A DNA stretch of 64,000 bases from Tetragonia tetragonoides (lineage: Eukaryota; Streptophyta; Magnoliopsida; Caryophyllales; Aizoaceae), in contig CM076139.1 in assembly GCA_038025085.1 (NCBI GenBank), positions 16,075,307-16,139,306 on the forward strand, written 5' to 3'. Shown piece after piece: positions 47,637-58,889 of the stretch. The position numbers and the translations under genes are program-made. The notes under the pieces are model-generated. The model searched no databases, was not told the origin of the DNA, and worked only from the letters and a program-made list of their open reading frames with translations. The stretch's first letter is position 1. The number at the start of each line of letters is the position of its first letter.

Positions 47637-47946
47637 AAAAACCTCTGAAAACCCTAACCCTAACCCTCTCAAAATAGCCGCCCGTCGTCCTCGAAGACCT
47701 CGCACCCGATCGGTCGTCCTTCCCCTCTTCGCCCGCCGATCACCGCTGTGCCAGTCACAAACACGCCAGCTGCTCCTCCACCTGGGCCGCCCGTCCCTTG
47801 CTTCCGCTGCCAATCACGCGCCGCCCGCACCCTCTCGGTTGCACACTCGCCTGTTGTCGGGTGTAGGTAACACAATTCCATCACTCTCCTCTTGTCTTTT
47901 CTTCCTTGCTTCATTAATCGTTTTTGTGTTGCTTCTTGTGTTTGTC

Positions 47947-50900
47947 ATGGCTGCCCCTCAACCCCCACCCAAGGCTTATGGCATAACCAACATCAAAACT
48001 TATATCCCCCTTCAACTTGACCTTAATGCCTTAGACTATGATGCTTGGCGTGAACTGTTTGAAACCCATTGTCTTAGTTTTAGGTTACTTGGGAATCTTG
48101 ATGGGACCTCTAAACCTAATGGGGATGATGATAATGACTGGAAAAAACTTGATGTTTTAGTTAAATTATGGATTTATGGCACCATATCACAATCCCTACT
48201 TACCATGATCCTTAAACCCAAAGTTACTGCTCATAATCTTTGGATGTCCCTAGAACAACTCTTTAGGGATAATAAGGAAGCTCGTGCCCTTTAATTGTCA
48301 AATGAAATTAGTAACATAAGTATGGGTGATATGAATGTTCATGACTATTGTGCCCACATCAAATCTATAGCCGACCTCCTTGCTAATGTTGATAGCCCAA
48401 TCACCGAGAGTCAATTAGTGATCTACACCATAAACGGCCTATCCGACAAGTTTGAAAATATCACCAATGTCATCCAACACCATCGACCCTTCCCAACCTT
48501 TCTCCAATGTCGATTTATGCTTACCCTTGAGGAGCAACGCCTCGACAAACAACCCCGGGCCACACTCCATCACACCGACCACTCCTCCAACTCTATGGTC
48601 CTATACTCCCACCCCTACCCCCCGTCCCCTTACCCCACGGTCGTCCCTCCACCTGTGACCTTCACGCACCACCCCACCTCCCCAAGCCTACTACCATGCC
48701 CACCAAATCCCCCTCTACCCAACCTCCCCTTACCAACAACAACCAACTTATCCCTACCCGTACCCAACCCCACAAAACCAACCCCCCAACCCTCTCCCTC
48801 TAATCCCCAAATCACGGCCACCCTGGACCCACCCAAAGCCCACCAGCCCAAGGGCAGCCGCAACCACAAGGGGAAGCACAAGGGCGACAATGGGCAAGGT
48901 GGACAAGGCGCGACGGCAACCACTGCGACCGCCGCCCAGCCAGCAACCACAGCGCCGCCCAATGCCGCGTTTTGGTACCCGCCGGGAGCCTGTCACGGCC
49001 CACCCTGCCGCCCTCGCCCCTGCTGCAAACAGCGGCGGCGCGGGTCTCCTGGGCCCCCGCCCCGGGTCGCTGCCCGCGGCCCAGCTCATGCAGACCGTCC
49101 CCTCCGGCCCCGCTCCAGCGGCGTCCAGCCCCTCGTACCAGGTCCCACCCCCTTGGACCTGGTTCGCAGCGGCCCCCATCGCGACCGCGGACCCCGCTCC
49201 CGCCGAGCCCACCACATCCTTGCCCCAATTGTTTAACACTCTAACTTTGCAGGATCCAGGTGACAACGGTTGGTATATGGACACTGGTGCCACGGCCCAT
49301 CTCACGTCCCAAACAGGTAATCTGAGTCATATTTTTAATTATAGTCATCATAATTCTGTAACTGTTGGTGACGAATCCTCAATTCCTGTGACATGTATGG
49401 GCTACTCTCTCCTTCCCTCTTCTTCCCGTCCCCTCCACCTACAAAATATCCTTGTTGCCCCACAAATTGTTAAAAATTTAGTCTCTATCCGTCGTTTCGT
49501 TCAGGATAACCATTGTCGTGTTGCCTTTGACGAGTATGGTTTTTCTGTCTATGATTTTCAGACTTGGGCACCTCTCCTCCGATGTGATAGTGACGGGGAA
49601 CTATATCTCATTCACCTCCACCACCACAAAATCCGGCCATCCCACCGCCCTCCTCACCAGTCCCCGCTCTACTTGGCACCGTCGCTTAGGTCATCCAGGC
49701 GATTCTACTATCCAGACTTTAACTTGTAATGGTTTCATTGAGTGTAATAAGGATAAAAAATCTAGTTTGTGTCATGCTTGTCAACTCGGCAAGCATGTTA
49801 GACTTCCCTTTTTCCCATCTATGTCTACTGTTAGCTCCCACTTTGAGATTATTCATTCGGATATTTGGACCTCCCCTATCCCCAGTGTGAGCGGAATCCG
49901 GTATTATGTCATTTTTTTTGGACCATTACTCTCAATTCTTATGGTTCTACCCCCTTCGTCGCAAGAGTGATGCCTTCTCAAAATTTTTACATTTTAGAGC
50001 CTATGTTAAAACTCAGATTAATTGTGAACTTAAGGCTTTTCAAAGTGATCATGGGGGGGGGGGAGAATTTGACAACACACCGCTTCATGACCTTTATGCC
50101 ACTAACGGCATCCTCATCCGCTTCTCTTGTCCTCTCACTTCCCAACAAAATGGCAAGTCCGAGCGCATGCTCCGTACCATTAACAATATCATCCGCACCC
50201 TTCTTTTCCAAGCCCAAATGCCTCCCTCTTATTGGGTCGAGGCCCTTCACATGGCCACCCACCTCCTTAATCTACTCCCTTCTTCCACCATCTCAAACGA
50301 AATCCCCTTTACCCGTCTATTCAAAAAACCCGCTTCCCACTCTCACCTGCGTGTCTTCGGATGCCTCTGCTATCCCAATCTCTCTTCCTCCACACCACAT
50401 AAACTCTCACCTCGCTCCTCCCCCTGTGTCTTCCTCGGGTACCCCGCCAATTATCGGGGATATCGTTGTCTTGACTTGGCTAGACGGAAAATCATTATAT
50501 CTCGCCATGTCACCTTCGATGAAAATACCTTCCCCTTCTCCACCTTCGCCACCTCCCCCCTCAACACCTACAATTTCCTTGAACTTGAAACCGAACCCTC
50601 CCCCCTTCACCAACTCCTCACTCCCCCCATGGCCCCACCACCCGTTACACCACCTCCTCCCTCACCACCACAAATCGACAACCCACCCTCACTGTCTCCC
50701 TCTCCGTCTTCCCCCCTCCTCCCCCCCCCCCTCCCCCCACCCACAACATGACCACCCGCGGTCAGTTAGGGGTATTCAAACCAAAAAAAATCTTCAATCT
50801 TCATACCTCCACCACTTCTCCCCTGCCTCGCTCTCATGTCCAGGCACTTAAGGATCCTAACTGGCGGGCTGCTATGCAGTCTGAATTTCATGCTTTAATT

Positions 50901-53290
50901 AAAAATGATACTTGGACCTTGGAACCCCGCCCTAAGGGGGTTAATGTGGTACGTTCGATGTGGCTCTACAAGCACAAGTACAATTCTGACGGTACTCTTG
51001 AGCGGTATAAAGCCCGCATGGTTGCTAATGGCAAATCTCAGCGTCCCGGGACTGACTATGATGAGACTTTCAGTCCGGTTGTCAAACCGGCCACCATCCG
51101 TACTGTCCTCAGCCTGGCCCTATCCAACTCCTAGCCCATCCACCAACTCGATGTCAAAAATGCCTTCTTTCATGGTCATCTACAGGAAACCGTCTACATG
51201 CATCAACCCCCCGGGTTTGTAGACCCTGCTCACCCGGACTATGTGTGTCACCTCCGCAAATCCCTCTATGGCCTCAAACAAGCTCCTCGGGCTTGGTACC
51301 AGCGATTTGCCGAGTTCATGACTCGTCTTGGCTTTTCACACAGCAAGTCCGATTCATCCCTCTTCATTCACAAAAATGACCCACATACTGCCTGCATCCT
51401 TCTTTATGTGGATGACATCGTCCTCACTGCCTCCTCGGATACCCTCCTTCGCCACATCATCACCTCCCTTAGTGCCGAGTTCTCCATGACCGACCTTGGA
51501 CCTCTCCACGACTTCCTTGGCATCACCGCCCCGTACCCCACAGAGCCTATTTCTTTCCCAAAAGAAATACGCCAGAGAGATTCTTGATCGTGCTCACATG
51601 GCTGACTGCAAATCCTGTACCACTCTCGTCGATACCAAGTCCAAGCTTGGTCCCGACGGTTCTCCTATGGCTGACCCTTCCCTTTACCGCAGCCTAGCCG
51701 GTGCTCTTCAGTATCTCACCTTCACCCATCCAGACATATCCTATGGTGTCCAACAAATTTGCCTCTACATGCATGATCCTCGGGAGCCCCATCTCACGGC
51801 TCTCAAGCGCATCTTGCGTTACATATAGGGCACTCTTGAGTATGATCTGCACCTCTACCCATCCACCACCACTGTTCTCACCGCCTACTCCGATGCTGAC
51901 TGGGCCGGTTGCCCTTACAGCCGGCGCTCCACCTCAAGTTATTGTGTGTTCTGTTAACTCTACTAGTTTTATTATTTTGATGTAAGACAAAAAGGATAAA
52001 AATATAAGAGTTTATTTCCTTATTTTTGTGGGCAATAAAATCTTTCATTGAGTCAATCTATTTTTGTGGCTACATATGGGATTGTACAAAATATGTCAGC
52101 ACATATTTTGGTAAGATAATCAATCATGGCTTATATTGTAGATTGACATGATCATTGCTTCTTTTAGTGATCTATTTCTTATTATCTTTGTCTACCTAAG
52201 ATCATGGACTAAATAGTGTTATTGATCTATTTAGTTTCTTTATGTGATTTGTTTGACCGTCCTAATCTTGCAAGTATTATACTCTTGCCTTAGTTAATTG
52301 ATATTTAATTTGTGCAAGAATTTTTTCTTTTGGTAAGGTAAATCAATCAAGCTTTTCATTATGATCATATATTTAGTAGAATGAGAATGTGTCTAACGGC
52401 TAGTAAGTCTTTCGGTATATATACTTGCTCATCCAGCCGAGAATGAAGTAGAGCACATACTTGCAAATATTTATTGAGTATTGTAACAAATTTTTAAGAG
52501 CCCATAATTTTCATATTATTGTGTGTAACAGATCAAGTGCTCAATACTAACGTTGTTCTTGTGAGTGGTTGATTTTCTAATCTATTTCAAGAACACACGT
52601 TCCTCAAAAGGGTGCTGGACAAGGACTGTAATATTCATTAAAGCATCCAAAGCGTGCAAGAGATCCGATTTGATTATTCAATCCTATACTCCATCTCTTG
52701 TGTTTAATTTACCCATTTCTCAACATCTATATTATTGTTTAAGGTGTAATCTTTTATTATTGTTAGGTCGATTTTGGATTGTGGGTCAACTCGTTAAACC
52801 TTAGTCATAGGTTGACTTGGAAGGTTGTAATACTTGGGTAGTATTATTTTGTAATCGACTAACATTTAATAAAGGTTTTGCAGGTTAAAAATCCTTCGGG
52901 TAGGTCCCGGAGGTAGTGGACGTAGGGTAACACCGAACCACTATATATCGTTGTGTCTTGTCTCATTTTATTTTATTTTTGCATTTAACTTTTAGTTGCA
53001 CAATTAATTGGCTGCGCAACTTATTGCTAGAGGTCCATTGCCCTGTCACACGGGCAACCCTTGTATATTCTGAAAATGTTAGTGCATTGTACCTCTCCAC
53101 TAACCCGGTACAACATCAGCGTACAAAACATATTGAGATCGATATCCACTTTGTGCGCGAAAAGGTCGCTCTTGGTCATGTTCGGGTACTTCATGTTCCG
53201 TCCAGCTCACAGTATGCAGATATTTTTACTAAGGGCCTTCCTTCGTTTCTTTTTACTGACTTTCGCTCCAGCCTGAGCGTCCGTCTTTCT
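47947..53290 (+). pseudogene. Copia polyprotein (gag, protease, integrase, RT, RNase H), disabled
   Basis: Gag begins MAAPQPPPKAYG at 47947 and continues past a TAA at 48292 through the UBN2-type region into a Pro-rich, GC-rich stretch. Protease has WYMDTGATAHL near 49275. Integrase shows the HHCC region near 49690-49800 (GHPGDSTI…CHACQLGK) and a core to about 50300 with an 11-base G run near 50054 that shifts the frame. RT (about 50840-51530) has VKNAFFHG, LYGLKQAPRAW and the catalytic YVDD, with a TAG at 51132. RNase H (from about 51670) reads DADWAGCPYSRRSTSS, then is interrupted at 51952 by foreign DNA and resumes near 53015 with the terminal HIEIDIHFVREKV. Integrase before RT identifies Ty1/Copia; the very short LTRs suggest the Ale/Retrofit type. 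Confidence 0.88.
51952..53010 (+). mobile_element. LTR-like fragment interrupting Copia RNase H
   Basis: About 1.06 kb of non-coding DNA starting TGTTAACT and ending near AGTTGCACA (53002). It contains AACACCGAACCAC and GGTAGTGGACGTAGGGTAAC words typical of the U5 part of some Copia LTRs. No target duplication flanks it, and part of the RNase H domain is missing, so a deletion accompanied or followed insertion. Boundaries are approximate. Confidence 0.5.
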
Positions 53291-53308
53291 CCCGCTCCGA
53301 CTGCGGGG

Positions 53309-53451
53309 TGTACTGAAATATGTAAATATTAAGTTATTCATATTAGACTTATGTATAGTTAGACCCTTATGTCTGTATTAGGGCTCCGGCCCAGCTTCCC
53401 TTCTGTAAACCTATTGGTATATATTATTAATAACAGAGGTATACCACAACA
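53309..53451 (+). mobile_element. 3' LTR of the Copia element (143 bp)
   Basis: Follows a polypurine-like CTGCGGGG. Starts TGTACTGAAATATG and ends ATACCACAACA. It is slightly shorter than the 5' LTR through small deletions near the end. The flanks (TAGAA on the left, AAACA on the right) do not form a clear target duplication. Confidence 0.8.
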
Positions 53452-54390
53452 AAACAAGCTCAGCTCAAATTGACTCTTCAAGACAAAATTAAGCTCAGCT
53501 AGTCATCAATCCCCAATATAAATCACCAGGACACTACGCTTCCATGTAATATTATAATCTCTTTTGACAAAAAACATGAATTGTGTTCAAGGCAATGCAT
53601 ATCTACTGTAATCATATTTATGAGAACAAGAATATAATGGTAGTGCCTTTCTGAACCCCAATATATCATTCAAAAACACACATGAATTCATCAATAACAC
53701 CATTTTCCGACCATCATCAGAACCCCAAACAACAACACCACCACCACCACCACCACGCAGACCATCCAAGTCTACATGGTGAAAGCGAAACCCACAATAA
53801 CGTCCGCTAAGTTATACTAGAAAACAGGTCGGTCAGATTAGGTTCAGATACGTCGATTTTCATCAGGTCGCATCAAGTTTTATGTTTTAGTACAGTACAG
53901 ATCAAATTCGAACGAATAACAAGATGGGACAAAATTTATCAGTTCTCAAACATACAACAACAACAACAATAATTCGGGACTGAGAATTTCCTCGACGAGC
54001 ATAGCAGGGGAATGAGCCCAGCCTCTCTCCCGAGGGGAAGTACACGCGTCAAGCCCAGAAACAAAGTAGAAACAAGAAGAACTACAGTAAAGGCACCTGT
54101 TCTACACGTGCCCTTCTCTCCCTCCTTCACCATTTCTCTCTCCTCAGTCCTCTTTTTATTTTATTTTTATTTTAAATTAATTTATTTTGTTGTCGTTTAA
54201 TGACACTTTTAGCCTCAAAAATTCACCTATTATGCGGGCAGACGTCTCAAACAGTAAAATCCCAAAATTTCAGCCCCCCCCCCCTATGGTGGCCCCCACT
54301 TTTTCATGATCAGACGAGCATTTTCTTAAGAAACCCACATTTTCAATTAAGGGATACCTCACCCTCGTCTTCTTTTGCCCCCAATATTTT
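53452..54390. other. Intergenic; upstream region of the bZIP gene
   Basis: No ORF of note. A CCA/ACC repeat lies at about 53725-53757 and a C12 run near 54275. The right-hand part becomes CT-rich (about 54110-54140 and 54395-54415), as often seen near plant transcription starts. Confidence 0.45.
54105..54110 (+). promoter_or_regulatory. G-box (CACGTG) upstream of the ABI5-type gene
   Basis: The palindrome CACGTG lies about 300 bp before the likely first exon. ABI5 genes are known targets of G-box binding bZIP factors, including ABI5 itself and HY5, so autoregulation is possible. The functional role here is inferred from position only. Confidence 0.35.
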
Positions 54391-56480
54391 CAGCCATCTC
54401 TCTCTCTCTCCAGTCCAGGATTGAAGTGTTTGTCTCTCAAGCTGGTTGTTGAAGCATCACAGTGTTTTTTGAAGCTGGATTTTGTTGATAATTATCTGCT
54501 TCATCAATCAGGTCATTCGCCTTTTCTCATTTCATTTAGCTACTATAGTTTCTAGTCATCTTCCTTCATTTTAGATGTCATGTTGTAGTTCACGGAGCTC
54601 CAAGAGGTGCGTAATCCCTCTTTTTAAATGTCGTGTTAGTTTTTTCGACGAAAAACTTATATTCTATGTGGCCGATGTAGACGGGGTTTAATTCAGATAG
54701 ATAAAAGACTTTACCAGCTAAATTAGTTAATCTTCGCCAAAGTTATAAGACTGGCTTGTTGTTTTTACATTTGTTTTTTTTTTTGGGTTAATGGAATAGT
54801 AGTATAGTACAACTATTGATTGATAGGTGGAGTGTACACTACTAGTAGTTGAATAACATAGATGTGATTGGAAGTGGAACATTTAGGCATTATTTCCAAA
54901 TTGGGAAGTGACCCTTTTTGTTTTTGTTTTTGTTTTTCTTTTAGTGGTGATATCGTTTCATTTCTCTTCTTCAAAGGACAAAGAATATGCTACTCTATTA
55001 GGCATTAAGTCCACACAAAAAAAACGAGCAAAAAAAAAAAGTCCACACAAAAAAAAAAAAAAAAAAATCTCCTAGTAACGTTGGCCCTTAGCCCCTTAGT
55101 GAAGTAATTTTAATTTATTTTATATTTTATTATATATTTGGCCCATAGTCCTAGAACGTTGGCTTCTTTGCCTAGAAACCCTCGTATGGATAAAGTTATG
55201 TTTTTAAAGTTAGGGAAAGATGTCTTTAAGCTTACGCACTAGTTGTAGCAGTTTTGGGTAAAAATGACGTTGGGTGGTCCAATAAAAGTCCTAGAAGATG
55301 TGCTTGGCTTCTCCCATCACTTACTAGACGTGGAAACTTTGCTTTCCCTATCTCCGGTGGCCTAACTCAATAATTAATCATAACTTAAAAAGTTAACCAT
55401 TTGATTAATAATCTCATCAAATCATTAGTGTTTTGTTTTTTGTTCGACTCATCAAACCATTATTAGGATAATAAATAGTTTCGAAGAATACAAGATTAGT
55501 CTTGGCACAAAGGGTTCAAGATGAACCTATGGTCTGATCCAAACGGGAAGAAAAAACTTCACTGTATGTATTGCCATAGGACTATAGGAGTAGGAGTAGC
55601 ACTATTGTTGTACCATAGTCCTTACTCCTTGGTCAAATTCTATTCAAAAATCCATAGTCCAATAATGCAATTGTCTGATCTGATTCTTGGTTCCCTTTGA
55701 ACAACAAATTATTTGCTAAATGTAACAAAACCAAACAGTAAAGGTTATGCCACAAGCAAGGAGTTCAATAATGTACTCAACCTTACCCTAGACGAGGAAG
55801 AAAGAAGAGAGAGCCTTGTCTAGTGGAATGGTACTTAAATTTAGTGTAAATTATTTCAAATATACCTTAATGAGGTCTTGGTCTAGTGGTAAAACGGTAT
55901 CCTAGCCTTCTAGGTCCCAGATTCGAATTCCCCTCCCGGTCCCTGTTGTATGCAAATTTATTGTAACCACCGTTGTGCCTAGAATGTGGATTTCATGATA
56001 TATGGATCTGATGAGTAAACAAATATATATCCAAGAGGGGGTTAGAAAAGAAAGGAATCATATTGCACAAAGTACAAGGAATTACTAGAAACTAGAAAGT
56101 GAGTAGTCAATTAGCAACAGAAAATTTTAAGGATAAAGAAGAGAATTGAAGCATTCATCTTAGTCCTCATTGGCTTAGCTTAGGGGTTGGGGATAAAGGG
56201 TTTCACGTTACATCATTTTCCTGCTATAGTAGGTAATGTAACGCCATTCCTTTTCTTTTCTTTTTCTTTTTTTTCCCACTGTTTTTGTCCGTTTTTTAAT
56301 TTTTTTTTTTTTTTTTTTTGGTTTAACCACAGGCTCACCTAAGCCCTTTGGGACAAGCTTTATCCTGTTCGCATCGAGTTGGCCCACGAAGTGGGTAAAA
56401 GTCCGTTTCTCACTTATTGATTCTGATGTTACTTTTGTTTCTGAGCCTAACATTGCATGCCCTGTTTTGCTCTGCTTCAG
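54391..56480 (+). other. Probable 5' UTR exon and long leader intron of the bZIP gene
   Basis: A CT-rich leader at about 54395-54511 ends CAATCAG before GTCATT, a usable donor. CTCTGCTTCAG at 56470-56480, 75 bp before the bZIP start codon, is a good acceptor. Splicing would remove 54512-56480. Coding ORFs are absent in between; the stretch holds poly-A runs and a SINE-like piece near 55875. This is inferred from splice signals only. Confidence 0.35.
55875..55990 (+). mobile_element. tRNA-derived SINE-like remnant
   Basis: TGGTCTAGTGG (about 55881-55891) fits a pol III A box, and AGATTCGAATTCC (about 55919-55931) a B box, at tRNA-like spacing. The flanking arms do not pair into a tRNA, so this is a SINE head rather than a tRNA gene. 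The 3' limit is uncertain. Confidence 0.45.
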
Positions 56481-56555
56481 TGCCCAACAAAGAGACCAAA
56501 AAACTGAATCTCAACAGCACATACAACTGAAGCCAAAAATCACCAAGGGAAACAA

Positions 56556-58889
56556 ATGGTAGTTGCTGAATCAGAAATGATATCCCAATCACAAGTAGAT
56601 TCATCAACAATAATGCCATCAACAGATCTTAAAAACCACCATAACACAGATCAGCAGAGACATGGTGAGAATGTAGCTCACAACAGTGGCGTGAACAGCA
56701 ACAACAACAACTACGCGTTTCCGAACTTGGGGCGCCAGTCGTCGATATATTCTCTTACGTTGGATGAGTTTCAGCACACGCTCTGCGAGAACGGAAAGAA
56801 TTTCGGATCGATGAATATGGATGAGTTTCTGAATAGTATCTGGACAGCTGAAGAGAATCAAGCTCATCACAACAACAGCAGCAACAGTAACAACCAGAAT
56901 AGTCATGATCAGATGAATAACAACAGTACTAATAATTCAGCTCAATTTCCGGCGTCTCTGAATGTTTCAGCTTCAGCTCCAGCTTCGTCGATGACGAGCA
57001 GGGGAGTGAATATGGACATGATAGCAAGGCAGCCGAGCCTCGGTAGGCAGGGTTCGCTTACACTTCCTGCACCGCTGTGCAGGAAAACGGTCGAGGAGGT
57101 GTGGTCTGAGATTCAGCGGACCCAACCGCATGATAACGACGAGCATCAGCAGGATCAGAATCAGCATGAGAGTCAGCAACAGGTAGGGAATTCAAGTACT
57201 ACCCATCGTCAGCCTACATTCGGGGAGATGACACTGGAGGACTTTTTAGTCAAGGCAGGGGTAGTACGTGAACAATGCGGGGCCCAGGGGATGGCGGCAG
57301 TGGTGGGACCAACGCCACCACCTCAGCACCAGCTGTATGGGTTTCCAAATCCGCACCCTCAAATGGGGCCCACATTCAACGTTGCACGGCCCATGATGCC
57401 TGTGGTCCCACCAACGCCAGCTCAGCACCAGTTTAGTACTACTAGGAATAATGGGTATCTGACGTCAGCAGTGGGGCCCTCGGTGGGGTGTTATGGGGGA
57501 CGGGTTAATAATGGTGGGGCCCCGGGTGGAGGGTCTGGGGCCGGGTTGTCTCCGGTTAGTCCAGTTTCTCCTGACGGGATGTGTGGTGGGGGCGCGGTGG
57601 AGAATTCGGGTGGGGGACAGTATGGGATGGAGTTGGCGGTATTGAGAGGGAGGAAGAGGATCATTGATGGGCCTGTGGAGAAGGTGGTGGAGAGGAGGCA
57701 GAGGAGGATGATCAAGAATAGAGAGTCAGCTGCTAGGTCTAGAGCAAGGAAACAGGTATGTTACTTTGCCAAAATTATATCTTAGGAAAAGTTGTTTATG
57801 AGTTGTTTATCTTTGACCTTGAAATTTAATATTTTGGTGATTGTTCTTATTGCTACTGTTGTGTAATCTCAAATCTGAGAAGCATATAAAGTGAAAAAGG
57901 AAAATCAGAGATGCTTATGAAGGCCCTATACTATTCTCTGTTTAGCAATCATCGACTTTGCTCAGTAACCTAGAGTCCCCAACTAAAGGTAACAGAAACA
58001 AAAGATAAAAGAAAAAACAAACATCATCAGAGAAGGGCTTGATCAATTCTTTTTTAATCCAAACACCAATTAGCTGAAAATGTCATGGTTGAATCTCTTT
58101 TCGTTCTCCCCATTGTTGTCCGGCTGGTGGTTTCAGGTTTTATGCATTTACTTCAGATGTTATGTTCTTAATTCTGACTGCACTCTTATCAGGCATATAC
58201 AGTTGAGCTGGAAGCAGAATTAAACCAATTAAGAGAGGAGAATGCACAATTAAAACAGGCACTGGTAATATGATCATTTTCTTTTCTGCTGGACAGACTA
58301 CTATTTCTCTAGATTATAGCACAGGCACCATACTAAAATTTGTTAACTGTTTCATCATAACAGGCAGAGATCGAGAGACAACGGCAGTAGCAGGTAATTT
58401 AACCAGCTATAGTCTTCTGAACTTTAAAAATATCTAATTTTTTTCCCCTGGAGTTGGGGTTCTCAAGGCTATCAAGTATTGTAGGTGAATCAAGCATTGT
58501 CGGAAGCTGTAAAATGTATAGTATTTTTGAAATTGTTGCATAGGTAATGACACTAGTGTAGTCTGAATATAATGTAATTGCAAGTAATGTGACCTACCTT
58601 CTATCTGTTCCTGTCGACTTGCGCAGAAATCAAAAGAAAATGACAGTCTAAAGTACCCAAATCCATCTGTGGTTGTTAAGGGAGATGATGTTTTCTGGTG
58701 TCTTTCCCCTTCATTGTAGGAATCAGTATCATGAAACCAAATATCTGAAAACTCTGTTTGATTGTGATTGTTCTGCTTGGCTTTGTTATACAGTATCTCG
58801 AGGAGCAGAAACTGGTAGCACTTACGAGAGCACAGACAGCTCAGGAAAAACTAAAGACGATGAGGAGGAGCGGGAGTTGCGTCCTATAA
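56556..58889 (+). CDS. ABI5: ABI5-type bZIP transcription factor with in-frame TAG in exon 3
   Basis: Four exons: 56556-57755, 58193-58264, 58364-58393, 58794-58889, all phase 0 with GT-AG introns. Conserved boxes of the ABI5/AREB family are present. C1 is at about 61-100 (SIYSLTLDEFQHTLCENGKN), C2 at about 164-187 (GRQGSLTLPAPLCRK…WSEIQ) and C3 at about 218-240 (TFGEMTLEDFLVKAGVVRE). The basic region spans 375-400 with the N-x7-R signature Asn388/Arg396, and the zipper 401-424 has Leu406, Leu413 and Leu420. R-x-x-S/T sites (Ser63, Ser161, Ser167, Thr221) suit SnRK2 kinases. Exon 4 encodes the C4 tail ending MRRSGSCVL, slightly off the usual SCPL. Codon 433 (58388-58390) is TAG in the 30-nt exon 3, where the family has Gln; translation would stop after the zipper and lose C4. 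ABI5 binds ABRE/G-box sites in ABA-controlled seed and stress genes. Confidence 0.88.

Noticed and set aside
47650..47672. Interstitial telomere repeat (CCCTAA)
   Set aside because: Only about two and a half units occur, inside the leader of the Copia element; chance or leader composition is sufficient.
48630..49305. Long Gly/Ala-rich minus-strand ORFs in the Copia gag region
   Set aside because: They are shadows of a GC- and Pro-rich plus-strand gag/protease region.
47458..53456. Target-site duplication around the Copia element
   Set aside because: The flanks TAGAA and AAACA do not match, so it was not claimed.
55875..55950. Functional tRNA gene
   Set aside because: A and B boxes are present but acceptor, anticodon and T arms do not pair; a SINE head explains it better.
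57756..57785. Reading through the end of ABI5 exon 1 as the true C-terminus
   Set aside because: A GT donor at 57756 and exactly matching zipper and C4 exons downstream show that this is intron sequence.
58627..58714. Extra ABI5 exon after an AG at 58626
   Set aside because: The frame (KSKENDSLK) does not match the family, whereas the exon at 58794 does; a rare alternative exon cannot be fully excluded.
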